A DNA stretch of 64,000 nucleotides from Acidobacteriota bacterium (GTDB lineage Bacteria > Acidobacteriota > Blastocatellia > Pyrinomonadales > Pyrinomonadaceae). The notes below the pieces were generated by a model. That model saw nothing but the letters and a program-made list of their open reading frames with translations. It was not told the DNA's origin and made no database searches. Every line of letters starts with the position of its first letter. Position 1 is the stretch's first letter. The stretch lies in NCBI GenBank assembly GCA_003385635.1, contig QQUY01000001.1, forward strand, positions 2,023,001-2,087,000. Direction: 5' to 3'. Position numbers and translations under genes: made by a program. Shown piece by piece: positions 45,186 through 54,395 of this stretch.

Positions 45186-46922
45186 ATGGATAATGGTTCT
45201 ATGAAACACGAGCCCTTCGTGTCGAGGGACATCATCGACCGAAAATGGGTAGATATTAATGTGCCCTGCCAGTCCGCCTGTCCTATCAGGACGGACATTC
45301 CGGGTTACATCGAAGCGATAATCCACGAGAATTACGAAAAAGCTTACGAGATAAACCGCCTGGATAACGTCTTTCCCGGCGTCCTGGGAAGGGTGTGCCA
45401 CAGGCCCTGCGAACCGGTTTGCCGACACGGCCGAGAAGGACTAGGGGACCCGGTCCAGATCTGTTTTCTCAAAAGGTCTGCAGCCGATTTCGGGATGGAG
45501 GACCTGCGCCCGCAGATCGCTCCGAACGGCAAAACGATCTGCGTGATCGGAGCCGGCCCGGCCGGTCTCACCGCCGCGAACGACCTCGCATTGCTCGGAT
45601 ATTCAGTAACAGTTATCGAACAGTATGAAGAACCCGGCGGAATGATGCGCTACGGCATCCCGCAATTCCGACTTCCCGCCGACATCGTCCGCACAGACAT
45701 CAAATCCATCACGGACCTGGGAGTCGAGATAAAATGCAACACCCGCATCGATTCCTGGGAAGCACTCGACGATCTGAAAGCGGAATACGACGCCGTGATC
45801 GTTTCGGGAGGCTGCATGCTGCCGACGATGTTCGGTCTGCCCGGAAAGGACGCCGAAGGCGTGTTCTGGGGCCTTGATTTCATGATGCAGGCGAACCGCG
45901 ACGAGCTCGAGGTCCTGCCGAAGAAGACGGTAGTCATAGGCGGAGGCTTCACCGCGCTCGATTGTGCGAGAACTTCATATCGGATCGGAGCCGAGGCGAC
46001 GACTATCGCGTATCGCAGGACGATCGAGTTTATGCAGTTCTCCGGCGAGGAAGAACTTCATCATCTGGCTGAGGAAGAGATCGACCTCCAGCTTCAGGTT
46101 TCGCCTGTCGAAATAGTCGTTGAAGACGGAAAGGCTGTCGGGATAAAGCTGATAAAGAACGAGATCGGCGAAGGCGGAAAGATGTCCGCTGTCGAAGGTT
46201 CCGAATACGTGATCGAGGCAGACACGGTCATCCTCGCGATCGGCCAGACGGCCGAGGAACTCGAAGGCGTCGATGTAAAAGACGAGTCAGTGCCTGAAAG
46301 CAAAGGCAATCTTTTCATGGCGGGCGATTTCCGGAACGGATCCGGAACCGTGATCGGGGCTTGTGCGGACGGCAGAAAAGTCGGCCAGAAGGTCCACGAA
46401 ATGCTTTCGGGAGAGAAATTCGAAGAGATCGTCGAGATCTCCGAGGTCCCGATCAAGTCACTTCCGAGAAACCGCGAGCACGATTTCATTCCTCCCGAAA
46501 AGATGCCTACGATCCCGGTCGCCGAACGCACACAGACCGCGGAAGTGGAAACCGGTCTCCTGAATGAGCAAGCGCACACCGAAGCTCATCGATGCTACCT
46601 CTGTCATTACAACTTCCAGATCGATCTCGACCGATGCATCTACTGCATGAAGTGCATTGACGTGATGCCCGTCGACTGCATCCATCTCGCAAAAGACATC
46701 ACTCTCGGCGAGGACGGAAGCATCAATTACGAGAGGACGAAGAACTGGGAAGAGGTCGAAGCGATCGCGATCGACAATGACGAGTGCATACGCTGCGGCA
46801 ACTGCCTAAACGCCTGCCCGGTACACTGCATATCTGTTTCGAAATATCACCTGAAAACAGTTGTCCAGCCGGTGCAGATCACAAGAGAACGGCCTGAGGC
46901 CGGAACGGAGGTGGCTGCCTGA
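45186..46922 (+). CDS. GltD-like NAD(P)/FAD oxidoreductase with C-terminal 2x[4Fe-4S] ferredoxin domain
   Basis: CQSACPIRTDIPGYIEAI, VIGAGPAGLTAANDLALLGYSVTVIEQYEEPGGMMRYGIP, C-terminal CIYCMKCIDVMPVDC and CIRCGNCLNACPVHC. ORF-track start at 45063 judged too far upstream. Confidence 0.9.
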   Translation: MDNGSMKHEPFVSRDIIDRKWVDINVPCQSACPIRTDIPGYIEAIIHENYEKAYEINRLDNVFPGVLGRVCHRPCEPVCRHGREGLGDPVQICFLKRSAADFGMEDLRPQIAPNGKTICVIGAGPAGLTAANDLALLGYSVTVIEQYEEPGGMMRYGIPQFRLPADIVRTDIKSITDLGVEIKCNTRIDSWEALDDLKAEYDAVIVSGGCMLPTMFGLPGKDAEGVFWGLDFMMQANRDELEVLPKKTVVIGGGFTALDCARTSYRIGAEATTIAYRRTIEFMQFSGEEELHHLAEEEIDLQLQVSPVEIVVEDGKAVGIKLIKNEIGEGGKMSAVEGSEYVIEADTVILAIGQTAEELEGVDVKDESVPESKGNLFMAGDFRNGSGTVIGACADGRKVGQKVHEMLSGEKFEEIVEISEVPIKSLPRNREHDFIPPEKMPTIPVAERTQTAEVETGLLNEQAHTEAHRCYLCHYNFQIDLDRCIYCMKCIDVMPVDCIHLAKDITLGEDGSINYERTKNWEEVEAIAIDNDECIRCGNCLNACPVHCISVSKYHLKTVVQPVQITRERPEAGTEVAA

Positions 46923-48703
46923 TGAAGAAACAGCACGCCACAGTACGTTTTTGCGGCATCGCAGGTGACGGCATCGTCACCTCCGGCAAGGTCTTTTCGG
47001 GCGCCGCCGCGGATATGGGCCTCGATGTTCTCGTCAATGACAACTTCAGCGCCGAGATCCGGGGGCTCGGAAAAAGCACTACCGATATTCGTGTCTCTCC
47101 GACGCGCGTACGCTCTATGGGCGACGGAATCGACGCACTCGTCGCGATGTCGGTCGCCGAATCGATACCCGAGATCAAGGACATCACAGAACACGGTTTT
47201 GTTATCTTTGACTGCGAAAACGATCCAGATACACGGAAAGAGCATGGTCTTGAGGAATACATTCCCGAGAACCTTGGATCGTTCGCGGTGCCTCTCAAGC
47301 GGCTTTCCAACGAGAACGCGCGTTCGACGATCGCGAGGAACATCGTGTCGATGGGCGCACTCAGCTACCTGCTCGGCCTGCCACCCGATATATTCACCGA
47401 ACTCATCGACCGAAAGCTCTCGAAAAAGGGTGAAAAGGTAGTTCAGCGAAATGTCGACGCGTTCATGGCGGGGCGTTCGTACTGCGACGAGCATTACGGA
47501 CCGCACACGACGCTCGACACGCCCAAAGATCCGGAACCAAAGAAGCTCGTAACCGGAAACCAGGCCGTCGCACAAGGCGCGCTCGACTGCGGTCTGAAGT
47601 TCTTTGCCGGTTATCCAATCACGCCGGCAACCACCATCATGGAGATCGTGGCCAAGGAGCTGCCAAAACTGGACGGCTGGATGCTGCAGGCTGAGGACGA
47701 GATCGCGGCCATCGGTGCCGTTCTCGGAGCCTCGTTCGCCGGAAAACGCGCGATGACCTCCACTGCCGGTCCGGGGCTCGCTCTGATGAGCGAGATGATC
47801 AACATGGGCGTGATGTCCGAGGTTCCGCTTGTGATAGCAAACGTCCAGCGCGGAGGTCCTTCGACCGGATTGCCGACAAAAGTTGAACAGGGTGATCTGA
47901 ACATCGCGATGTACGGCGGTTCGGGCGATTCACCGCGCGTTGTGATGGCACCGACGAACGCCGAGGAATGCTATTCCGGCATTCAGTACGCTTTCGATAT
48001 AGCCGAGCGTTTTCAGACGCCGGTCATCTTCCTCAGCGATCTTTTCCTCGGGCAGAGGACCGAGGTCGACCGGATCGAACGAAGGGTCGAGCGCGACCGG
48101 AGCACACGCGTAAAGCCTACAAATGACGAACTGACCAGTTACAACAGGTTCGCCGACACTGAGACGGGGATCTCGCCGTGGGTGATTCCGGGAGAGCCAG
48201 ACGCACTGTATTCAGTAACCGGTCTGGAGCACTCCGAAACGGGAAATCCGAATTTCGACGCACAGGTCCATCTCCGGATGCAGGAGAAGCGATACAGAAA
48301 ATTCGAGACGCTTCAAAAGGAATTGCCAAAGCCGCAGGTCATAGGCGATCTAGATGCGGAGATAGGCCTTTCTTGCTGGGGGTCTGTCCGAGGAGCTGTG
48401 ATCGAAGCGATGGACATCGCACGCGAGGAAGGCGTGAAATCAAAGATGATCGTTTCGATGATGATCAATCCTCAGCGCGAAGACGACTTCCGGGCCTTTT
48501 TCGAGTCCTGCAAAGAAGTGATCATTCCCGAGATGAACCATAGCGGTCAGTACGCCGCCTTGATGAAATCGCGATACGGGATACGACCGCGCGAGATGCA
48601 TTTTCCTGGAGTGACACCGGTCAGCCCGAGAAAGATAGCAGACAAAATTAAAGAGGTACAAAATGAACTTGCTACAGAAACGCCACGTCTTGCAATCGTT
48701 TGA
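46922..48703 (+). CDS. 2-oxoacid:ferredoxin oxidoreductase, fused gamma-alpha subunit (KorA-like)
   Basis: N-terminal gamma domain (FCGIAGDGIVTSGKVFSGAA) then alpha (GYPITPATTIMEIVAKELPK...QRGGPSTGLPTKVEQGDL). Confidence 0.93.
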   Translation: MKKQHATVRFCGIAGDGIVTSGKVFSGAAADMGLDVLVNDNFSAEIRGLGKSTTDIRVSPTRVRSMGDGIDALVAMSVAESIPEIKDITEHGFVIFDCENDPDTRKEHGLEEYIPENLGSFAVPLKRLSNENARSTIARNIVSMGALSYLLGLPPDIFTELIDRKLSKKGEKVVQRNVDAFMAGRSYCDEHYGPHTTLDTPKDPEPKKLVTGNQAVAQGALDCGLKFFAGYPITPATTIMEIVAKELPKLDGWMLQAEDEIAAIGAVLGASFAGKRAMTSTAGPGLALMSEMINMGVMSEVPLVIANVQRGGPSTGLPTKVEQGDLNIAMYGGSGDSPRVVMAPTNAEECYSGIQYAFDIAERFQTPVIFLSDLFLGQRTEVDRIERRVERDRSTRVKPTNDELTSYNRFADTETGISPWVIPGEPDALYSVTGLEHSETGNPNFDAQVHLRMQEKRYRKFETLQKELPKPQVIGDLDAEIGLSCWGSVRGAVIEAMDIAREEGVKSKMIVSMMINPQREDDFRAFFESCKEVIIPEMNHSGQYAALMKSRYGIRPREMHFPGVTPVSPRKIADKIKEVQNELATETPRLAIV

Positions 48704-49523
48704 GCGTGCAAAGGCTACCAAAGCGCGGAAACACCGCGATACATTGCCGACCTGGTGTCCCGGATGCGGCCACTTCACGCCCCTGCAGGCTCTTTACGAG
48801 GCGATGGAAGACCATGCGATCGAGTCGAAAGACTTCGTTCTCGTCTCGGGCATAGGCTGTTCCGGCAGGTTCCCTTTCTTTATCAAGGGCTTTGGCCTTC
48901 ACGGCCTTCACGGCCGTGCGGTTCCGATCGCGACTGGCGTAAAGCTGGCGAACCCGGAGCTTGAAGTAGTTATCGTCGGCGGCGACGGAGACGGTGTGGG
49001 TATCGGCGGAGGCCATTTCCCGCACGCGGCGCGGAGCAACTTCGATCTCACGTATCTTCTGCTCGATAATGCGATCTACGGGCTTACAAAGGGCCAGACA
49101 TCGCCGACCTCGCCGATGGGAATGGTCAGTTCGACATCGCCTTACGGAAACATTTCGAAGCCCCTGAATGCCTCCACGATGGCACTGACGTATGGAGCGA
49201 CCTTTGTCGCTAGAGTTTTTTCGCAGGATCGCGACGAGTGCACAAAGCTGATAGGCGACGCGATGAAGCACAAGGGCTTCTCGCTTGTTCACGTCCTTTC
49301 ACCGTGTATCGAGTTCCACAAGACGGTGACGTACGACAGCGTCCAGGACGAGGTCGCGAGACTGCCAGAGGATTACGAACCGACCGACCGCGTCCAGGCA
49401 CTCGTGCTGTCGGAAAGCACCGATCCTATTTACACGGGACTGTTCTTGAAAGAGGACGCTCCGTCTTATCTTGATCGGGTTGCGGAAGTCAGGAAACAGT
49501 TTGAGGCGCCGGTGATTGCGTAG
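48663..49523 (+). CDS. 2-oxoacid:ferredoxin oxidoreductase beta subunit (KorB-like)
   Basis: TWCPGCGHFTPLQAL; VIVGGDGDGVGIGGGHFPHAARSN TPP-binding motif; overlaps the alpha ORF by 41 nt. Confidence 0.93.
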   Translation: MNLLQKRHVLQSFERAKATKARKHRDTLPTWCPGCGHFTPLQALYEAMEDHAIESKDFVLVSGIGCSGRFPFFIKGFGLHGLHGRAVPIATGVKLANPELEVVIVGGDGDGVGIGGGHFPHAARSNFDLTYLLLDNAIYGLTKGQTSPTSPMGMVSSTSPYGNISKPLNASTMALTYGATFVARVFSQDRDECTKLIGDAMKHKGFSLVHVLSPCIEFHKTVTYDSVQDEVARLPEDYEPTDRVQALVLSESTDPIYTGLFLKEDAPSYLDRVAEVRKQFEAPVIA

Positions 49524-49534
49524 TTTCGAGTCTC

Positions 49535-49558
49535 AAGTTCCAAGTTCCAAGTTCCAAG
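49535..49558. repeat. 7-bp period array (AAGTTCC x3 AAG)
   Basis: Perfect heptamers just after korB. Confidence 0.85.
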
Positions 49559-49575
49559 CGGGATCGTATCTCAGT

Positions 49576-49700
49576 GTTCGCGTAGCGAACCCGTATCTTA
49601 GCCGTGGCCTTCAGGCTTCAAGAAGTACTGAGAAGAGAGTACTGAGGACAGAGTGTCGCGTTCGCGTAGCGAACCCGTATCTTAGCCGTGGCCTTCAGGC
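49576..49700. repeat. Two identical 41-bp REP-like units (49576-49616, 49660-49700) bracketing a 7-bp array (49624-49651)
   Basis: GTTCGCGTAGCGAACCCGTATCTTAGCCGTGGCCTTCAGGC occurs twice exactly; AGTACTG AGAAGAG AGTACTG AGGACAG in between. Confidence 0.9.
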
Positions 49701-49754
49701 CACGGAAATCGAGAATAGAATATATTGAGTCGCGTAGCGACGTCTCTCTTCAGT

Positions 49755-49852
49755 GGCCTTTGTGTTCACCTTCGTGACCTTTGTGGCTAATTATATCTCG
49801 CAAACTCAGCACGCGGCGTAATAACTAACCACAGAGAGGCACGAAGGAACAC
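49755..49852. repeat. Inverted pair of 9-bp period arrays (GGCCTTTGT GTTCACCTT CGTGACCTT TGTGGCTAA / TAACCACAG AGAGGCACG AAGGAACAC)
   Basis: Direct reading. Confidence 0.75.
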
Positions 49853-49935
49853 GAAGCTTCAGATAATGCCCGTCGCTGGCGCTCCGGGTGATTGCGTATT
49901 CTGATTATGCCCGTCGCTGGCGCTTCGGGTTCCGA

Positions 49936-49963
49936 TTTCTCAGCACTCATTTCTCAGCACTCA
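49936..49963. repeat. 7-bp period array (TTTCTCA GCACTCA TTTCTCA GCACTCA)
   Basis: Overlaps the 3' end of the uvrA ORF. Confidence 0.85.
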
Positions 49964-52778
49964 GTACTTTCTTCAGCGCTTCCCCAGTATAAGAGCCCTT
50001 CTTCTTCGCCACCGCTTCCGGCTTTCCTTTCGCGACCACCTTTCCGCCGCCTTCGCCGCCTTCCGGTCCGAGGTCGATGATGTAGTCCGCTGATTTGATC
50101 ACGTCCAGGTTGTGCTCGATAACGATCACCGAGTTCCCCTTCTCAACAAGACGGTGCAGCACATCGAGGAGCTTACGAACGTCCTCAAAATGCAATCCCG
50201 TCGTGGGTTCGTCGAGAATGTAGATCGTCTTGCCGGTCGCACGTTTTGAAAGCTCTTTCGAGAGTTTGATCCTTTGCGCCTCGCCGCCGCTGAGGGTCGT
50301 AGCAGACTGCCCGAGCTTGATATATCCAAGCCCGACATCCAAAAGTGTTTGCAATTTCTTCTTTATCTGAGGAATGTTCTCGAGGACCGGAAGTGCGTCC
50401 TCGATCGTCGTGTCCAGTAGATCGGCGATCGAAAGCCCTTTGTACTTAACTGCCAGCGTCTCTCGGTTGTAGCGCTTCCCCCGGCAGACATCGCACGTAA
50501 CATAGACGTCAGGCAGGAAGTTCATCTCGACCCGCTTCATTCCCTGTCCCTCGCACGGCTCGCAACGGCCCGCCTTTACGTTGAATGAAAACCTGCCGGA
50601 CTTGTAACCGCGCTCCCTGGATTCCGGAAGCATCGCGTACAGTTCGCGAATCGGCGTGAATACGCCTGTATATGTAGCCGGATTCGAGCGCGGAGTGCGG
50701 CCGATCGGCTTCTGGTCGATCTCGACGATTTTGTCGACATTGTCGAGACCATTGATCCCGTCGTGCTCGAGTGGAATCGCGTTCGATTTGTAGATGTGTT
50801 TTGCGAGCGACCGGTACAGGATCTCATCAACCAGAGTCGATTTGCCGGAACCGGAAACGCCTGTAACTACGGTCAGAACTCCAAGAGGAAAGGCGACCGT
50901 GACGTTCTTTAGATTGTGGCCACGCGCTCCCTTGACCGTGATCTTCTTGCCGTTCGGTGAACGGCGTTTCTTCGGGATCTCGATCTTCTTCTCGCCCGAC
51001 AAATACTTTCCTGTCAGCGACAACTTCGCGTCTGAGATCTTCGAGGGCGGGCCTTGTGCTACGACTTCGCCGCCGTGAGTGCCAGCGGCAGGACCAAGAT
51101 CGACCACGAAATCCGCCTGCTCGATCGTTTCCTCGTCGTGTTCGACAACAAGAACAGTATTACCAAGGTCCCGGAGCTCCCGGAGCGTCCCAAGCAGTTT
51201 CTCATTGTCTCTCGGATGGAGCCCGATCGATGGTTCGTCGAGTACGTACAGAACGCCGCGGAGCCTCGATCCGATCTGCGTCGCAAGCCGTATCCTCTGG
51301 CCTTCACCTCCTGAAAGTGTCGCCGACGCGCGGTCAAGCGTCAGATAGCCGAGCCCGACCGAATCGAGGAACCTCAAGCGGTCGACTATCTCCCTTAGAA
51401 CAAGCCCTGCGATTGTCTCCTCGCGTTTATCGAGCTTGATCTTCTTAAAGAGCTTATACGATTTTGAGATCGGAACACTGACATAGTCTCCTACGCCCTT
51501 TCCGCCGACCTTCACTGCCAGGCTTGCGCGTTTTAGACGGTGGCCCTCGCATTCCGGACATACGACCGGTGAGATCATCGCCTCAAGTTTCTGGCGGACC
51601 TTTTCCGACCCGGCTTTATGGAGTCGGTCACGCATTACTTTCACGACGCCGTTCCATTCCTGCCGATGCGTCTTGCGATAGAACCGCATCGCGACCTTAC
51701 CTTCTACGCCGTGAAAAAAGTCGTCCTTTATCTTCTGCGGAAGGTCCTTGTAAGGTGTATCGAGAGTGACGTTCTTCTTGTTCTTTCGGTTATAGAGCTT
51801 TATGAGGCCTTCGAGCGCGCCCTTGAAATAGCTTGAAGCGAGCTTGTCGACATCATCTACAAGCGGGAGTTCGTTGGCCGGAACAGATTCGTCCGGAATC
51901 AGCTTCGCCGGATCGACCTCGGCGACCTCGCCGATGCCCTCGCACCTGCTGCAGGCCCCGAATGTCGAATTGAAAGAGAAGGAGCGCGGCTCGAGCGGAG
52001 CGATGTTGACGCCGCAATTAACGCACGCCATCTTCTCGGAGTAAAGCTCTTCCTCGCCATCGATGACCGCAACCTGCACTGCCCCGTTTCCAAGTTTCAG
52101 TGCTGTCTTCACCGATTCCGAAAGCCTTTCCTCCACGCCTTCTTTCATCAGAAGCCGGTCAACGACGACCTCGATCGTGTGGTTCTTGCGCTTGTTAAGG
52201 ACGATCTCTTCGTCAAGGTCGCGCAGTTCGCCGTCGATCCTCGCACGTATGTAGCCTTCCTTGTGAAATTTACGGAGTTCCTTTTTAAATTCGCCCTTTC
52301 TGCCGCGCACTATCGGCGCAAGTATCATCACGCGTTCGCCCATCGGCAGATCGAGGATCGTGTCAATGATGCGGTTTACCGATTGGCGTGTGATCGGGAG
52401 GTCGCAGTTCGGGCAATGAGAAACACCTATCGAAGAGAAAAGAAGGCGGACGAAATCGTAGATCTCGGTAACAGTTCCAACTGTCGATCTCGGCGATCTT
52501 GAAACGGTCTTCTGTTCTATTGAGATTGCAGGCGATAGTCCTTCGACCGAATCGACATCAGGCCTTTCAAGCTGGTCAAGGAACTGGCGCGCGTACGCGG
52601 ACAGGGATTCTACATAGCGGCGCTGGCCCTCTGCGTAGATCGTATCGAAAGCGAGCGACGACTTTCCCGAACCCGACAAGCCGGTAATGACCGTGAATTT
52701 GTCGCGCGGTATATCGATGTCGATGTTCTTGAGATTGTGCTGACGCGCCCCGCGCACGGAGATCTGCTTTATACCCAT
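49947..52778 (-). CDS. uvrA: Excinuclease ABC subunit UvrA
   Basis: [67 protein letters not shown]; the ORF-track start at 53033 runs through repeat sequence and is rejected. Confidence 0.97.
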   Translation of the reverse strand: MGIKQISVRGARQHNLKNIDIDIPRDKFTVITGLSGSGKSSLAFDTIYAEGQRRYVESLSAYARQFLDQLERPDVDSVEGLSPAISIEQKTVSRSPRSTVGTVTEIYDFVRLLFSSIGVSHCPNCDLPITRQSVNRIIDTILDLPMGERVMILAPIVRGRKGEFKKELRKFHKEGYIRARIDGELRDLDEEIVLNKRKNHTIEVVVDRLLMKEGVEERLSESVKTALKLGNGAVQVAVIDGEEELYSEKMACVNCGVNIAPLEPRSFSFNSTFGACSRCEGIGEVAEVDPAKLIPDESVPANELPLVDDVDKLASSYFKGALEGLIKLYNRKNKKNVTLDTPYKDLPQKIKDDFFHGVEGKVAMRFYRKTHRQEWNGVVKVMRDRLHKAGSEKVRQKLEAMISPVVCPECEGHRLKRASLAVKVGGKGVGDYVSVPISKSYKLFKKIKLDKREETIAGLVLREIVDRLRFLDSVGLGYLTLDRASATLSGGEGQRIRLATQIGSRLRGVLYVLDEPSIGLHPRDNEKLLGTLRELRDLGNTVLVVEHDEETIEQADFVVDLGPAAGTHGGEVVAQGPPSKISDAKLSLTGKYLSGEKKIEIPKKRRSPNGKKITVKGARGHNLKNVTVAFPLGVLTVVTGVSGSGKSTLVDEILYRSLAKHIYKSNAIPLEHDGINGLDNVDKIVEIDQKPIGRTPRSNPATYTGVFTPIRELYAMLPESRERGYKSGRFSFNVKAGRCEPCEGQGMKRVEMNFLPDVYVTCDVCRGKRYNRETLAVKYKGLSIADLLDTTIEDALPVLENIPQIKKKLQTLLDVGLGYIKLGQSATTLSGGEAQRIKLSKELSKRATGKTIYILDEPTTGLHFEDVRKLLDVLHRLVEKGNSVIVIEHNLDVIKSADYIIDLGPEGGEGGGKVVAKGKPEAVAKKKGSYTGEALKKVLSAEK

Positions 52779-52842
52779 TCCCAGTCCCACAGCCAAGAAT
52801 TCCGAGGAGATCCAAATCTTCGATTTTAACAACCGGCAATCA

Positions 52843-52870
52843 CAGTTCCAAGTTCCGGGTTCCAAGTTCC
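52843..52870. repeat. 7-bp period array (CAGTTCC AAGTTCC GGGTTCC AAGTTCC)
   Basis: Upstream of uvrA, followed by the palindrome CGGAGCGCACGCGTCCCGCGTG. Confidence 0.85.
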
Positions 52871-53180
52871 GAATCGGAGCGCACGCGTCCCGCGTGAAGC
52901 GGAAGAGGAGAGGGACACAGATGAACACGGATAAGAAAAGATGGATGAATGCGCGTTTGTTAAGCGCCGACTCAGGGCCGTCGCGCGAACTCCAGTTTGC
53001 GCCTTTTTTATTTTGGCATTGGGGACGCGACAAGCTGAAGCTTGTCGGACTGATCGAAAGGTGACGCCGCTACGCGGCTGAATGATCGGGGCGGGCTGTT
53101 ACCGCGGGCTGAAGCCCACGGCAAAGGTACACCGTCGCTTCGCGACATGGAAACTAGAATTCCGTAGTGACAGGCAGTGA

Positions 53181-53207
53181 AATCCTATCCATCCTGTATA
53201 TCCTGTT
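53181..53207. repeat. 9-bp period array (AATCCTATC CATCCTGTA TATCCTGTT); second direct copy at 53343-53369
   Basis: AATCCTACC CATCCTGTC AATCCTGTT at 53343; both run into a T-tract plus CTCTTC. Confidence 0.8.
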
Positions 53208-53386
53208 TTTTTCTCTTCGCTTTGCTCAATGCAGGCGGGAGACAGATCTCAAAGTTCAGATTTCAGAACTCAGAATGAAAAAGAGCAACGTATAACCTTT
53301 GTTTCCTCAAGAAAACTGCGAAGTTCGTCAGTAGCAACCAACAATCCTACCCATCCTGTCAATCCTGTTTTTTCTCTTCTTGAGAA

Positions 53387-54133
53387 CTAGGTAGCTTTGC
53401 CCTGGTTAGCCACCGCTTCCTGAAGCTTCTTGATCTCTTCCGGATCGCCAAGGTAATAGCTCTTAATCGAGTTCAGGTCGTCATCCAGTTCGTAAACCAG
53501 AGGGATGCCGGTCGGGATGTTGAGCCCCACGATCTCTTCGTCAGGAACGTTGTCAAGATACTTGACCAAAGCTCTCAGGGAATTCCCGTGTGCAGAAATG
53601 ATCACGCGTTTGCCGGCCCTGATCTGCGGCTCGATCTCGTTCTGCCAATACGGTACAAACCGATCGACCGTGTCCTTCAGGCATTCCGTCAGGGGGAATT
53701 TCCCGCCATCGAAGTCCCTGTAGCGAGGATCTTTCCTGTCGTTCCTGGGATCGTCTTCCTCGAGTTCCGGCGGCGGGACATCGTAGCTTCGGCGCCATAT
53801 GTGGACCTGTTCTTCGCCGACCTTGGCTGCCATCTCGGCTTTGTTAAGACCCTGAAGATCGCCATAATGTCTTTCATTCAGACGCCACGACTTGCGAACC
53901 GGCATCCACATCGTGTCCATTTCGTCGAGGATTATCCAGAGCGTTCGGATCGCGCGCTTCAAGACCGATGTGTAGGCGATGTCGAACTCGAACCCTTCTT
54001 TCAAGAGTGTCTCGCCGGCGGTTTTCGCCTCAAGGCGCCCTTGCTCCGTGAGATCAACATCTGTCCATCCGGTGAACCGGTTAGTCTTGTTCCATTCACT
54101 TTGTCCGTGCCGGACGAGTACCAATTTATACAT
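53387..54133 (-). CDS. gpmA: 2,3-bisphosphoglycerate-dependent phosphoglycerate mutase
   Basis: [47 protein letters not shown]. Start at the internal Met (54133). Confidence 0.96.
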   Translation of the reverse strand: MYKLVLVRHGQSEWNKTNRFTGWTDVDLTEQGRLEAKTAGETLLKEGFEFDIAYTSVLKRAIRTLWIILDEMDTMWMPVRKSWRLNERHYGDLQGLNKAEMAAKVGEEQVHIWRRSYDVPPPELEEDDPRNDRKDPRYRDFDGGKFPLTECLKDTVDRFVPYWQNEIEPQIRAGKRVIISAHGNSLRALVKYLDNVPDEEIVGLNIPTGIPLVYELDDDLNSIKSYYLGDPEEIKKLQEAVANQGKAT

Positions 54134-54140
54134 ATCTGTA

Positions 54141-54210
54141 AGTTCCAAATTCCAAGTTCCGGGTTCCGAGTCTTACGTATCAGGTTTCAGGGATCAGGTA
54201 TCAATGCTCA
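54141..54210. repeat. 7-bp period array, 10 in-phase units (AGTTCCA AATTCCA AGTTCCG GGTTCCG AGTCTTA CGTATCA GGTTTCA GGGATCA GGTATCA ATGCTCA)
   Basis: Direct reading; the unit sequence drifts from GTTCC to GTATCA without losing phase. Confidence 0.9.
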
Positions 54211-54311
54211 ATAAACACGGATCGGTTGTCGGTGATCTCGTTTAAGAGATCAAGTGTCTTTGAATTCAGGGGATCTCTTTTGGGACACAAAGCAACCTGA
54301 TCGAAAACCAG

Positions 54312-54395
54312 TGAAAGTTCCAATTGCCTTCAATTGTCAATTATCCACTCTCAATTATCCACCCCTCATTCCAATCTCTGTGCTCTCAATGCTCT
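54312..54395. repeat. 7-bp period array, 12 in-phase units (GAAAGTT TCCAATT GCCTTCA ATTGTCA ATTATCC ACTCTCA ATTATCC ACCCCTC ATTCCAA TCTCTGT GCTCTCA ATGCTCT; first units weak)
   Basis: Direct reading; continues into the 3' end of folC. Confidence 0.8.

Noticed and set aside
52779-53033. N-terminal extension of UvrA
   Set aside because: Translates heptamer array, palindrome and nonamer repeat sequence; conserved UvrA begins at [15 protein letters not shown] (52778).
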